A stretch of 64,000 nucleotides of DNA from Nipponacmea schrenckii (GCA_030562195.1 JAUJPP010000003.1:29766602-29830601); one strand, 5' to 3'; shown: positions 33,191-46,721, numbered from the stretch's first letter. Notes: generated by a model not told the origin, from the sequence alone. Program-made: numbers and translations.

Positions 33191-36060
33191 GACTAGAGCC
33201 ACTTGTGGCACAGAGTGGGACTTTGCAAACGTCGCAAAATTGCAACTGATTTTCTGGGAGCATATGGGCAAAGCAACGAGGTATCTGTGTGCAAAGAATT
33301 TTTTGGAAAAACGTCATTTCCTACTTACATAATTCGCTGACCTATATAAATGCTACATTGAAAGTTTACCAGGATGTGCCACGCCCATCTCATTTTTTTT
33401 GCGTAAATCTAATAACATTCAAAATATATATTCACGGTACCAATTTGAAGCTTGTACATCTAATAGATCACGAGATATGCACAAATACATTTCAAAAAAG
33501 CAAAATGTACTTTAATTTTAAAAGTGCAAAAATTTAATTTTAATTTTAAAAACTTTTCTTTACATTGCTGGAAAGTGGACAAAAAGCGCCTTAAGAATCT
33601 GAAAATAAAAAAAACTCTAAATTAATTAGGTCACGCTCTAAAGCAGTCCAAAGTTGTGAATTTTGCTGTTTTCAGGCAGCTATAAAACCGGAAGTGGAAG
33701 TCGGAGGTCAAATATCAAAATATTAAATGATAGACACGGTCAATGACCTTTGACCTACTAAAGGTCAAGGCCACCAAGGGTCACGAGAAATAAGCTTCCA
33801 AAATTAGAAAAAAATCAACCGGTTTGCTATTGTCGAAAACTTGCAACAAACAGGCCGAATTATCTGATTTTCTATAATGAATTGGCCAAAGCAATGAGGT
33901 GTCTGTGTGCAAAGTACTTTTTTTAAAAAATGCTATTTCCTACAGACGTAAATGCTGACCCATGAAAAGGGTAAATTCGAAATTTAGCCGGATGTGCCAC
34001 GCCCATCTCATTTTTTTAGCGTGAATCTAATCACATTCAAAATGAATCTTCACGGTACAAATTTGAAGTTTGTACATCAAATAGATCACGAGATATACAT
34101 ACATACATACATTTCAAGCAAACGTAAATACGGCAAAATATACTTAAATTTTCAAAAATCAAAAACTTCAATTTTCATTTTACAAACTTTTGTTATATAT
34201 CGTTGGAAAGAGGACAAAAAGCACTTTAAGAATCTGAAAATATCAACTCTCTAAATTAATTAGGTCACGCTCTAGAGCAGTCCAAAGTTGCGAATTTTGC
34301 TGTTTTTGGGCAGTTATAAAACCGGAAGTACTCGTCGGAGGTCAAAGGTCAAAGTAGCAACTGATAGCCAAGGTCAAAGACCTTTGACCTACTAAAGGTC
34401 ACGGTCATCAAAGGTCAAGGTCACGAGAAATAAGCCCCCAAACTTCGAAAAAATTCAACCGGATGTTGCAAAAATGCAAAAGCAAAATTCAAAAATCGGC
34501 TTCCCATAAGTTTTTCGCAATCGAATGAACTTTCCAAAAATGCAAATATCACGCAAATCGATTTTACCGTAGAGGCCCCATTTTGAGTTTTACAAAAAAG
34601 TGACATTTCAAGATGGTGGCCAAAGTTTTACTTCCTGTCCGAATTTTTTCTTCTTCGTTTTTTTGTCTTCTAATTCAATTAAGATTAACATAAATTTTGT
34701 TGCGATACATCAGTTACAGCACAAGTAGGTCAACCGGAAGTTTAAACCCTTTTTACGCTGAAACCGGAAATGAAGCAAAAATTTTGACTCTGCCAATGTT
34801 TTCATATTCATGACACTTGAAGGCACCCAAATTTTCAGATCAATCAGTCTTAAAATAGCAAAGTTGCAAAAATGTGCAAAATACGGCAAAAAAATGTGTG
34901 CTATGAATTTTCGAAATTCGAAACTTTTTAACTGCTATCTTGTTGGAAATTGTTTCAAGTTTTTAAAAATGCAAACCCGAAGAAAATCGATCAAAAATTG
35001 CGACTTCCAGAGCCACTGACCTACTTTTTACACATGTTGCAATGCAGCACTTCCAGTTTTGCAAAAATGTACCAATTTATATTCATTAGAAACGTAGCCA
35101 CTACAGAAGGTCTGGAGAAGTTGTGAAAATGCTGCAACTATTGCAGCCTAGGCTGTGTGAGGTGTGTAAATTTCGAAAAAAAAAAAACTAGATATAACTG
35201 TTTTATCTTTTCCCTTCTGTTTTTCTAAGTAAAAAAATTCAAGCGGAAATTGCGAAAAAGCAAAAGCGATATTCAAAATTCGGCTCCCACAGTTTTTTTC
35301 GCAATCGAATGAAATTCACATTTACATCAAATTTATGCAAATTCATATTCACCCCGAGGCCCCATTTTTGATTTTACAAAAGTGTGAAATTTCAATATGG
35401 CGGCCAAAGTTTCACTTCCGGTCTAAATCTTATTTTAAAATCGGCTGTAGAATTTTACTTTATATCGATGACCAAAATTTCGTTGACCTAAATTACTTAC
35501 AGCGGAATTTGTCCCTGTTTTTCGAACCAGAAGTTCAAGTACATTTCATGTGAAAACCGAAAGTGACGCAAAAATTTTGATTGTTTCAATTTGTTTACTT
35601 TACTGACTTTTATGTGCAAAATGAATTTCATATTGATTGGACAATTAATAAAAAAGTTGATTGTTTTTGTCAAAAATTTTAAATTTCGATTGCAAAAAGT
35701 GTGCAAAAAAGTTTCAATTTTCGACATTTTTAAACTGCTATCTTGTGGGATTTATACAGCAGATTCTAAAACTGAAAACCCGAGGAAAATCGGACCAAAA
35801 ATGCGACCTCTAGAGCCATTGACCTGTTTTTTACTATTTTCGGCTGTAGCACTTCCGGTTGTACAAAAATGTTCCAATTTATATTCATTAGGAAGGGTCC
35901 CAAAATCTAAGGTCCAGGAATGTTAAATGGTTGCTGCAACTATAGCAGTCTAGGCAGAGGAATGTGTGTAAAAATCGAAAAAAAAAAAAAAAAAAAAAAA
36001 AAGAATAGACATTTCGAAAACAAACTGGGACTTTGCGGAAGCAAAGTCCCACAATGAGAC
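33191..36060 (+). repeat. Three adjoining GGTCA-family copies
   Basis: Copies at about 33191-33830, 33835-35180 and 35215-36060. The first begins ACTAGAGCCACTTGTGGCAC then AGAGTGGGACTTTGC, the same terminus as the inverted copy ending at 61735. The last ends in a run of A, ACAAACTGGGACTTTGC and GGAAGCAAAGTCCCA, a palindromic end. The family carries AGGTCAAAGGTCA (34339-34351), TCAAGGTCA (34415) and ACCGGAAGT. Confidence 0.7.
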
Positions 36061-37033
36061 ATCCTTTGACGAGATTACAGAGGCTAGATGGACACATGAT
36101 GTCACATGATGAAAATGATGTCTGCAAGATAATTTTCGTTTCAAAGCCTACAACATGTGATGTCATATCTACGAAGTTTCTTCTAACGAGTGGTATTGTC
36201 AACGTTCTGTGGCCTGTCATCACTAAAATAATCAATCTGAGCTTAAACCATGGCATAGTTCCTCTGAAATTTAAAAGGGCTGTGGTTAAACCTCTAATAA
36301 AGAAGTCATCTCTGGACCAAGAAACATTCAAGAATTATCGTCCAGTTTCCAATTTACTTTTTCTGTCTAAAGTGCTGGAGAAATGTGTCAAAATACAACT
36401 TAGTGAACATCTATCAGTCTTTGGTCTCCTTGATACGTTCCAGTCTGCATACAAAGCAGCACACAGCACTGAAACCGCACTAAATTGTGTTCTGGATAAT
36501 ATCAAACGTTCTGTGGATGCTGGGAAACTTCCTTTGTTGGTTCTGCTGGATCTGTCCGCAACCTGATACAATTGATTCTGGGCGCCTGATTTGTCGACTC
36601 CAACATGACTATGACCTACATAATGTGACTCAAATGTGGTTTTCTAGTTATCACTCAGGGAAATTGCAGTATGTTAATTGAATATCATCTGCTGATACTA
36701 TACTCACCTGCGGCGTTCCACAGGGGTTGGTGATAGGACCTATCCTGTTCACATTATACACAAGACCTTTGGGAAAACTTATTTTCACTGTTTTGCAGAC
36801 GATACACAGTTAGTCAGTGATTGCGAAATGAATCCTGCAAGTCAAGACAACATGTTGGAACAAATTAAAGGCTGTGTATGCGAGGTCAAGACTTGGATGT
36901 CAGATAATAGGTTGCAGCTAAACAGTGACAAGACTAAAGAAATAGTATCTTGGGATTTACCTTGACTCAAATCTTTCTTGTGACAATTATGTTAATTTCC
37001 TGAGCAAAACGTGTAGTTTTCAACTCAGAAACA
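36061..37033 (+). pseudogene. CR1-like LINE reverse transcriptase, first part
   Basis: The frame from about 36150 reads FKNYRPVSNLLFLSKVLEKC, FQSAYKAAHSTETAL and PLLVLLDLSAT (RT motif A region). GVPQGLVIGPILF (about 36712) and FADDTQL (about 36795) follow in shifted frames, then LSCDNYVNFLSKTCSFQLRN up to 37030. The palm motifs are all recognisable, but frameshifts and stops inactivate it. A TIR element then interrupts the gene and the reading resumes at 38761. Confidence 0.88.
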
Positions 37034-38760
37034 TACGGCCATCTCACGTTCTCGCTTTCTCACGTTCTCGCGTTTGTAATTTGAACTTTTTTTTTTCTGA
37101 AAATGAAAGTTTTCTCGCTTTCCCGCGTTCTCGCGTTCCGGTTTCCCTTTTAATGCTATATAAAAATAAAAATTTCATAGCCCTTAAAGTAAACAAATTA
37201 GCCACTCGAATGATAAAATTTAAATAAAGGATACGCTAGTGCTGCAAAGGCTGGGGAACTTTCCGGTAATTTTTGAAATTTACCTGGTAATTTTCGGAAA
37301 CTTTCAAGGGCAGAGAAATTTTGGAAATATTGAATTTTTTTTTTTAATTATAAAAGTTATTTGACAAAATTTGATTTTTAACATCTCCATCTGGAGAAAG
37401 TAATGGCCAGCCTTGTGAAGTTCAGTGCCTTTGGAAAGGAGAAGGGGTATGGGCATCTGCGTAACCTGGGGGAAAGGCCTATGTGGTACCGAGGCTGTAT
37501 GCAATTCTTCTACAAACTCCTATAAGTTCGGCCTCATCTGAACACAACTTTTCCTTATTTGGCAATATTCACGCCAAGGCTCCCACCAAACTAACAAATG
37601 ACAAATGCTTGTTTCTATTAAAGTTAACCTTGAACTGTTCGAAGCCATCTCTTATAGTCTTCTAGAGGAACCATAGCTTAGTGATGGTGAGGTTGAAACA
37701 TCTCACGTGGAAATTATTGACTAAATATGTTTAATTATTCTACGCTTAATGGGCTAGTTTGATTGTTGTAATATTTTAGTTATTTACCAAATTGGAGTTA
37801 CCAATTCTTTTTTCAATTGATTGTGTTAAATTGCTTTAGTTGTTATCATTATTCGTTTTTAATTTTATTTTGCACCATTTTTAGCATAATGCCATAGCAG
37901 TACATAAATGTTGATGTGCTTAAAATGAAATCGAGCCAGACATTATCGTAGTAGTCAAAATTATAATCATCATATATATTAAGCTAACTATAGAAGCAAT
38001 GGTTATGATAGATTTATTTTGGCAACTGGAATGTGAATGAAGTTAGACTTAACTTTTTACGGTAAAAATGTTCAAAGCAATAAATATGACAAAAAAACTT
38101 TGTGTTTTGCAGTTTTGCAATTCTTTTTGCCAACATTCAAACAATATGTCACCTCATAGACCTTTAATGTATACTATATAAAAAGACTATAAATCACAAT
38201 TGTTTTGTTTTATACAAAAAGAGACAAATACGATTTTCTGAATCTCAAATTTTTCCCAATATTTCCCAAAAATTCCTGAAAGTTTCCTGAAATTTTCATT
38301 TGAAATTTTGCAACACAAGGAAACGCATTTGTGAATTTGGAAGAGGGTCCGAAAGAGAAATGTATCTTTGTGCCATCATAAACAAAACATGTGATACGCA
38401 TGCGTAATAATTGATTGTCGAGAAACCGGAAGGCGAGAACGCAAGTAAGCGACAACCCGAGAAAGCAAGAAGGCAAGGAAACTAACATCTTCAGAAAAAA
38501 AAAAGTTCAAATTACAAACACGAGAACGCGACAACACGAGGAAAATGAAGGTCGAAAACGCGAGAATGCGAGGAAAAGCACTCTGTTATTAAAATTTACA
38601 AAGGCGAGAACACGATGGTATTTTTTCTCACTTCGTCGCCCTCTTTTTCTCGTGTTCTCGCGCTGTTTTCTTGTGTTGTCGCTTTCTCGCGTCCTCGTCC
38701 CTCGCTTTCTCGCATTCTCGCCCTCTTAACATAGGCGAGAACACGAGAAATTGAATGGAC
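37034..38760. mobile_element. TIR element of degenerate CTCGCGTTCTCG repeats
   Basis: Left part (37046-37135) and right part (38410-38757) are inverted complements built from degenerate CTCGCTTTCTCG-type dodecamers; TTGTAATTTGAACTTTTTTT at 37074 matches the complement near 38495-38515. It interrupts the CR1-like gene between LRN and the following YCNSLL region. Exact ends and target duplication could not be fixed. Confidence 0.6.
37237..38318 (+). mobile_element. hAT transposon remnant with transposase C-terminus
   Basis: The ends TAGTGCTGCAAAG and TTTTGCAACACAA are imperfect inverted complements, flanked by GGATACGC (37229-37236) and GGAAACGC (38319-38326), seven of eight identical. Inside at about 37500-37635 the + strand reads TPISSASSEHNFSLFG and NIHAKAPTKLTNDKC, the dimerisation region at the C-terminus of hAT transposases. 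The rest of the transposase is lost. It sits within the CTCG-repeat element. Confidence 0.82.
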
Positions 38761-39375
38761 GCAACCGGCTTCCATAGCTAACTCCAGAATCAACAGCAAC
38801 CTTAGCAAAATCTTTATTTCTGACTCGGCTAGACTATTGTAATAGTCTCCTGTTCGGTACCTCAAATGACAACTTGACCAAACTCCAGAGACTCCAAAAT
38901 AGAGCAGCTCGTATAATATCGACGACCAGACCAACAGAACACATAACTCCAGTTTTCAAGGCACTGGCTAAATATCCAAGAACGTATTGATTTCAAGATT
39001 TTATCCTTAACATACCAATGCATCAATCATACAGCTCCATCCTATCTCAGGGACTTAGTTCATATTAGAGAATCATCATGATCTCCACGATCCTCACAAC
39101 AGTCGTTTCTTAAAGTGCCATTATTTAACATGAAAACTTTTGGGGACTGGTCGTTTTCTTATGCTGCTGTTACACTGTGGAATTCCTTACCAGATGGCAT
39201 CAAACATGCTCCATCATTAAATGTGTTCAAATCAAAGTTTAAAACCTTCTGTTCTCGCGCTATGATTAATCTAATCAACAATGGGACAATCTATAAGCAC
39301 CTCGAGCATACTTTTTGTGTGGTGCTACAATGCGTTAGAAATGCTATTATTGCAGCGGTTCTTCGAACGCACTGC
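38761..39375 (+). pseudogene. CR1-like LINE, second part (thumb and 3' end)
   Basis: Resumes the gene broken at 37033. Frames read LTRLDYCNSLLFGTSNDNL, LQNRAARII and, at 39115-39330, AAVTLWNSLPDGIKHAPSL and FKSKFKTFC. These are the standard C-terminal landmarks of CR1/jockey reverse transcriptases. Stops are present between them. Confidence 0.85.
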
Positions 39376-40471
39376 TTTGTTTTCGAAATGACTATTTTTT
39401 TTTTTTTTCCCCGATTCTAGTCTGAGTCCACAGACATAACTACAAATAACACACATGATCTGACACGATAATCTAACATGAAATGTGTGTCATTAGTGGA
39501 TGAATATAAAATGACGCATTTGTGCCCAACCGGAAGTGACGTACCTTAAAATACGTAATTTTGGTTTTTTGCCTCTACCGATCTAATTCTGAACTGATTT
39601 TGACCGCTTTTTTTTTATTCCATGTTTTAGGGATAATCGCTACATTATAAATAAATAAAATTTTGAATTTTGTTGCTGACTTTTTGTAATTTAAATTTAC
39701 ACTTTTTTTAACTTCTACAATTTTGATTAGATCAAAACAAAAATTCGCAGGTAGATAGACATTTTGTTTGTCAACATATTTCCGTTTCAAAATTACTTCC
39801 GGTTTTGACGTCATTCGAATCTAAACTTGAAATTTCAACTTCCGGAATTCTTAAGATATTTGAATTTTTTTTTTTGCACTTAGTTACTATTAACCCATAT
39901 GATTCAATAATTAACAAAATATGACCCGGAAGTAACAGGTCATCTGCCATCATTAAACTACTTAAAAACGAAAAATGGGGCCTTAGGGGTTAATCAGACA
40001 GTTGTAATTTTTATGTTTATGTAATCTTCAATTGATTGCTAACAATTCTCAGGAAGCCGAATTTTGAATTTCGATTTAGCTTTTCCTTTATTTCCGGTTA
40101 TATTTTTTCACTAAGTGCCTAATTTTCGAAGGTTCATATATCGTGACCTTGACCTCTGGTGTCCATGTAACCTGCACAAACTTTATTGCCCTTGTCGAGA
40201 CCTATCTATTGCTGTCTTCATTTTTGTTTTGCAATGTCAACTTTGGGTTTTACAGCCATTTGAAAATCGCAATTTTTAACTTTGAAGAGCTCTGTCATGT
40301 AACCTAATTTACATATGTCTAAATTTCTTTCACGTCCTTATTACACGTAATCTATTCTTTCCAATGATGTATAACACTTGATATTTTGATCAAAATTGCG
40401 CTTTTGAGAATTTGAAAATTTTGTTCTAAGTTCTATAGTAACTGTGCGTGATTTATAAAATAACGCATGTT
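39376..40471 (-). repeat. GGTCA-family repeat, reverse orientation
   Basis: Starts with a hairpin around GCTTTGTTTTCGAAATG and contains CGTGACCTTGACCTC (40141-40155), CTTCCGG motifs and TTGCTAACAATTCT, all the complement of the family. The family may continue after the HINE at 42014. Confidence 0.55.
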
Positions 40472-42013
40472 TTTTTATACGCCCACATAAAATGGGGGGC
40501 GTATATTGGCGTCACCCCATCCGTCCGTCGGTCCGTCCGTCCGTCCGTCCACAATTGCTCGTAAACACTCTACAGGGTGCAATTCTTTACGGATTTTGAT
40601 GAAACTTGATATGAGTGTTGATGATCACGCAAGGATGAACCCTATTGAAAATCAGCGAAATCTGAAAAAATTTAGTATGAGTTCTTGCCCTTGTTCTTGA
40701 ATGGCTCGTAAACACTCTACAATGTGCAACGGATTTTGATGAGACTTGGTGTGAGAGTTTGTTATAACTCAAGGATAAACCCTATTGAAAATCAACGAAA
40801 TCAAAAAATATGTAATACGAGTTATAGCCCTTGTTCTTGAAAAACGCGTTCAATTTTAACTTGTAAACACTCTTGAAAGAATAATTCTTAATGGATTTTG
40901 AACAAACTTGGCTTGAGTATTTGTTATCGCCCAAGGATGACCCCTATTGAAAATCAGTTAAATCGCAAAATATTTAGTGTCGGTTATTGCCCTTGTTTTT
41001 GAAAACGCGTTCAACTTTTTTTCTTATAAACACTCTAGAAGGCACAATTCATGAACAACGTTGACAAAACTAGCTGTAATTGTTTGTTATCACCCAGGGA
41101 TGAGCCCTATTGAAAATAAAAAATATCAAAATATATCTAATATGAATTATTGCCCTTGTTCTTTGAAACATGTTCAATTCTTGTCTCGTAAACACTCTAC
41201 ATGGCACAATTCTTGATCAATTTTGATAAAACTTGGTGTGAGAGTGTGATATAACTCAAGGATGAACCCTATTGAAAATCAGCGAAATCGAAAAATATTA
41301 CGTATGAGTTATTGGCCTTGTTCCTTAAAACGTGTTTGATTTTCTTGTAAACACTCTACATGGCACAATTCTTGACCGATTTTGATGAAACTTGGTGTGA
41401 GAGTGTCTTTTAACTCCAGGATGAATCCTATTTAAAATCAGCGAAATCGAAATATATTTAGTATGAGTTATTGCCCTTGTTCCTGAAAACGTGTTCAATT
41501 TTTGCTTGTAAACACTCTAGAAAGAACAATTCTTAATGGATTTTGATGAAACTTGGTTTGAGTATTTGTTTTCACCCATGAATGAACCCTATTGAAAATT
41601 AGATAAATCGAAAAATATTTAGTACAAGTTATTGCCCTTGTTCTTGAAAACGTGTTGAATGGATTTTGATGAAACTTGGTTTGAGTATTTGTTTTCACCC
41701 AAGGATGAACCCTATTGGAAAATCAGATAAATCAAAAATATTTAGTATGAGTTATTTCCCTTGTTCTTGAAAAAATGTTCAATTTTAGCTTGTAAACACT
41801 CTAGAAAGAACAATTTTGAATGGATTGTGATTAAACTTGGCTTGAGTATTTGTTTTCACCCAAGGATAAACCCTATTGAAAATCAGATAAATCGAAAAAT
41901 ATTTAGTGTCAGTTATTGCGCCTGTTTTCAAAAAAGCTTTCAACTTTTGGCTTGTGAACACTCTAAACATTCATTTTTGACAAAACTCACTGAAATTGTT
42001 TAATATCAACCAA
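40472..42013 (+). mobile_element. HINE class E, right end lost
   Basis: Left end TTTTTTATACGCCCACATAA, GGGGGGCGTATATTGGCG, (GTCC) block at 40519-40550, and eight or nine class-E cores. It stops at AATATCAACCAAGG without the right hairpin. Short open frames inside are repeat accidents. Confidence 0.8.
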
Positions 42014-43440
42014 GGGGCACAATCTTGATTTTTAGGGGTCGTTTTGGGCCTTTGTTACATTTAAACAGTCCTCAGAAATACTCAAGCTCTAAGAAAATCG
42101 CAAAATACCTTGAAATATATCTCAAACAAAAAATTTCAATTTTCATTCTTTTTCCGTGCTGTATGAGGCTGATCTCCAGTCAGTCTGAAAATTGTGTGTC
42201 CTGTTGACAAAGTCTACAATTGAAAATGCGTTGTAGTCTATTTATATAGATGACCGTTATTGCACGATGGGAAGGATAAACTTTGATTATCAAGACGAAC
42301 CGTTTTCCAATATGGTGGGACGTTCGTAATTTCTTAAAACATTATGATTTTTCAAACACGGATAATTATGGATACACATGAATTTGAAGGCTCAAATTTC
42401 AAAGGTAAGCTCTGTAGACTCTTTCTGATTAGCTAAGCAAAAGATTTCATGTGTTTGATGCTGTCGGATGATTGTCCGAAACAATTCATGCCTGGGCCCC
42501 TTTAATTTTGATGTCTATGGAGTCTTTAGTCGATTGCTAACAAAATTCTAAGGTTGGGTTTTTGAATTTCGACCAGGATTCGTTTTTTATTTCCAGTTAA
42601 ATAATTTCAGAAATGGCCAAAACTTCCATAGCCCATACCTCATGAATGCCAGTACCGTGTTTTGTTTTCGATTTAGATAGTAGGTACCTATTATTTATGA
42701 TAAAGAAATCTCGTTATATATTTCGTCGTAAGTGTATATCTTATAATGTCTCATTTATATTTATGAATCAATGTGTCTCAATTCGTATTGCAAATAAGTC
42801 CTGCTAGTTTTTTTTCATATTTTAGAAGTTTATACGTCAATCCAGCGACGACAAGGGAGATAAATTAATATTAAAACTTATGAAGTAATTAGGAAAATTT
42901 TTTAATTAAGCTTATTTATCAAACTCTGAAATATTTTATTAATTGTATAATATTGTCAATGTTAACAAAATGCCCTTGTTTGATATTCTAAATTGATTCG
43001 TTTGTCTTTTTGTAATTTATATGTAATTTATTAAGTGACCAGTCATTTATTTTTATCAAAAATAAAGTAGTCTAACGATTGTTGTACAGGTTGATATTAC
43101 TTGGAAGATACAAACTATGTATCTGTTCTACAGTAGAACAGGCATCGTAGTACGTCTTTAATCAAGATTAATCTATCTGTCGTCCAATGAATATTAATAG
43201 CGGTTAAAAAGGGACACGCACTGCATCAATACTGTTCACGGTTCTAGTTATTATTATTAATATTATTAATAAATGTAAGCTATATTTATACAACTATAAG
43301 TCAATTTATAATATTTTATTATTCAAATCACATATTAAAATTAGATGGACATGAGATATTGGATTGGAACAATAAAAAGGATTTTAATTTATGTTAGGAT
43401 ATTTATTTTTGGAGATAGTCAAGGCCTCTGGGCTATAAGT
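42014..43440. other. Fragmentary repeat then unassigned sequence
   Basis: 42380-42660 resembles the GGTCA family (TCGATTGCTAACAAAATTCT, TTTATTTCCAGTTAAATAAT). 42660-43440 shows neither coding nor repeat signals I can name, only ATTATTATTAATATTATTA simple sequence near 43250. Confidence 0.35.
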
Positions 43441-43448
43441 TATACACC

Positions 43449-46400
43449 AAGGCTGTTGATTTATTTTTTTCCCAGACGGACATTTTTATACACCCACATG
43501 AAATGGGGGGCGTATATTGTCGTCACCCACATCCGTCCGTCCGTCCGTCCACAATTGCTCGTAAACACTCTACACGGTGTAATTCTTGACGGATTTAGAT
43601 GAAACTTAATATGAGTGTTTATGATCACGCAAGGATGAACCCTATTGAAAATCAGCGAAATCGGAAAAAAATTAGTATGAGTTTGTGCCCTTGTTCTTGA
43701 ATGGCTCGTAAACACTCTACAATTCTTGACCGATTTTGATGAAACTTGGTGTGAGAGTATGTTATAACTCAAGGATAAACCCTATCGAAAATCAGCGAAA
43801 TCGAAAAACATTTAGTATGAGTTATTGCCCTTGTTCTTGAAAACGCGTTCAATTTTAGCTTGTAAATACTCTTGAGAGAACAATTTTTAATGGATTTTAA
43901 TGAAACTTGGCCTGAGTATTTGTTATCACCCAAGGATGAAGCCTATTGAAAACCAGTCAAATCGAAAAAAAATTAATATCAGTTATTGCCCTTGTTTTTG
44001 AAAACACGTTCAATTTTGAGCTTGTAAACACTCTACAAAGCACAGTTATTGACCGATTTTGACGAAACTTGCTGAAATTGTTTAATATCACCCAAGAATG
44101 AACCCTTTTGAAAATAGCACATATCGAAATATATTTAATAGGAATTATTGCCCTTGTTCTATAAAATGTGTTGGATTTTTGCCTTGTAAACACTCTACAA
44201 GTCACAATTCTTGAGCGATTTTGACATAACTTTGCATGAGTATTTCTAATCACTTAAGGATGAACCCTATTGAAATTCAGTTAAATCGAAAAATATTTAG
44301 TATCAGTTATTGCCCTTGTGTTTGAAAACGCGTTCAATTTTAGCTTTTAATCACTCTAGAAAGAACAATTCTTAATGGATTTTGATAAAACTTGGCTTGA
44401 GTATTTGTTTTTACCCAAGGATGAACCTTATTGAAAATAAAATAAATCGAAATATATTTAGTGTCAGTTATTGCCCTTGTGTTTGAAAACGGGTTTAACT
44501 TTTTGGCTAATAAACACTCTAGAAGGTAAAATTCATGACCAATGTTGACAAAACTCACTGAAATTGTTGGATATTGCAAGGGATGAGCCTAATTGAAAAT
44601 TAAAAATATCAAAATATATCTAATATGAATTATTGCCCTTGTTCTTTTAAACGCGTTCGATTTTTGTCTCGTAAACACTCTAGATGGCACAATTCTTGAT
44701 GGATTTCGATGAAACTTGGTGTGAGAGTGTGTTATAACTCAAGGATGAACCCTATTGAAAATCAGCGAAATCGAAAAAATTTTTAGTATGAGTTACTGCC
44801 CTTGTTCTTGAAAACGCATTCAATTTTAGCTTGTAAACACTCTAGAAAGAAACTATTCTTAATGGATTTTGATTAACTTTGGCTTGAGTATTTGTTTTTA
44901 CCCATGGATGAACCCTATTATAAATCAAATAAATAGAAATATATTTAGTGTCAGTTTTAGCCCTTGTTCTTGAAAACGCATTCAATTTTAGCTTGTAAAC
45001 ACTCTAGAAAGAACAATTTTTAATGGATTTTGATGTAACTTGGCTGGAGTATTTGTTGTCTCCCAAGGATGAACCCTATTGAAAATCGAAAAATATTTAG
45101 TACAAGTTATTGACCTTGTTTTTGAAAACGCGTTAAATTTTTAACTCGTAAACACTCTAGAAAGAACAATTTTGAATGGATTTTGATGAAACTTGGCTTT
45201 AGTATTTGTTTTCTCACAAGGATAAACCTTATTGAAAATCAGATAAATTGAAAAATATTTAGTGTCAGTTATTGCGCCTGTTTTCAAAAACGCTTTCAAC
45301 TTTTGGCTTGTGAACACTCTAAACATTCCTTTTTGACAAACTCGCTGAAATTGTTTAATATCAACCAAGGATGAGCCTTATTAAGAATTAAAAATATCAA
45401 AATATTATTAAGGGTGAATCCTATTGCAAATCATAAAAATACCGAAAAATATTTAATGAGTTGTTATTAGGTACAATTCTTGACAGTTTTTAATGAAACT
45501 AGAGACCCTAGAAAAAAATAGGTTGGTAGGTTGAATAATTCATTCCACTTATTGTAACCTTACTGAAAAGTTTTTATTTGAAATAAATGCTGCCAGTGGG
45601 CGTATATTACCTTGCCTGGCAAGCTATCTTTTAACGATGTTTTGTTTATGTCAAAACTACTAGACCTAGTACTATTCAACTAGTATCCAACTGTAAAATG
45701 AATTTCAATGCATGAATGTTTAGTTATAATCATCATAATTGGGACTTTAAATTTTGTGAACATACTGTCATACTTTACATCACAATAACAAAACAATCCA
45801 ATCATCAAATATTTACAGTTAATTTAATATTTTTTACGAAGTTTCAAATGCCGATATTTAGTTAACTTTCATCGACAATGTACTTCCGGAACATGAGAAA
45901 AGCGAAGGGTTTTGAATTACACCATTAATGAGAAAAACGACGGTAAATTTTCTCGCGGTCTTTCTGATTTGTCTATAAATAGTAACTGTTTCATATCCTA
46001 CTAGTAAGCAGAAAAGAACGGTAAAACTTATATAACTACGCACATTTTTTGCAAGGAATAGTAAAATTTCAATAGTAAATAACCTGCCAATGACATTTAA
46101 TTGAACTTTCTGTCAACTTTATAATTGTTAAAAAGAAGAATTCTCAATGACCGGCAAGCTATCATCGTCAAAAATTCTATGTGAGGGCCGACATTTTCTT
46201 CGTCATGTTTACGTTGGTAATGATGAAATTGGAAGACAATTATCGTAAAATAAACTTGATATACAATTATATCAATGAATAATGACCGATTAAAATTTGA
46301 CTGCAAAACTATAGGCTTAAACACATAACAGATTATCGTGTCAACTGTTTGTTAAAAGTAAGTAGTTTGAGATAGTAAATCTCTTGGAACTGGAAGCGTT

Positions 46401-46659
46401 TTCCGGGAGCCGATTAATAATTGTCAATAAATTCATTGTTAATTAACCACCTCTTACCGCTAATCTCTTAATTAACTTAATTAATTGACCGGTAGTGTAA
46501 GGAATCTCATTGTCTAAATGTGATAGGTAATTTAATTTTTAATTATTTTTCTTAATGTCACTGACCTATACTTGATGTCCGGCGGAGCCTATTTGCAAAC
46601 AGTCATTTTGGCATGACTGCCGGTCATGTCCGGCATATAGACCCTAATCAACAGCCCTG
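43449..46659 (-). mobile_element. hAT-like nonautonomous transposon, copy 2, with HINE inside
   Basis: Ends CAAGGCTGTTGATTTATT (43449) and AATCAACAGCCCTG (46659), flanked by a perfect 8-bp duplication TTATACAC (43441-43448 and 46660-46667). Without the HINE at 43484-45630 the element is about 1.06 kb and matches 8407-9337 in inverted orientation over most of its length. An extra stretch of about 130 bp (46365-46490) is absent from copy 1. No transposase. Confidence 0.9.
43484..45630 (+). mobile_element. HINE class E inside the hAT-like element
   Basis: Left end TTTTTATACACCCACATG with GGGGGGCGTATATTGTCG, (GTCC) block, about twelve cores, right end TGCCAGTGGGCGTATATTAC plus the CTTGCC-T-GGCAAG hairpin and CTATCTT. 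The empty target is preserved at 9285-9310 and 15355-15375 as GGACATTTTTTAACGATG, so the insertion lies within a run of six T. Confidence 0.9.
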
Positions 46660-46721
46660 TTATACACAGTCTTAAAGATTTCAAAATGGCCTAAATGACA
46701 GATTTTCTTGAAATAACAACC

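Noticed and set aside
38415..38934. Arg/Lys-rich and Glu-rich frames on both strands
   Set aside because: Caused by the CTCG-type dodecamer repeats.
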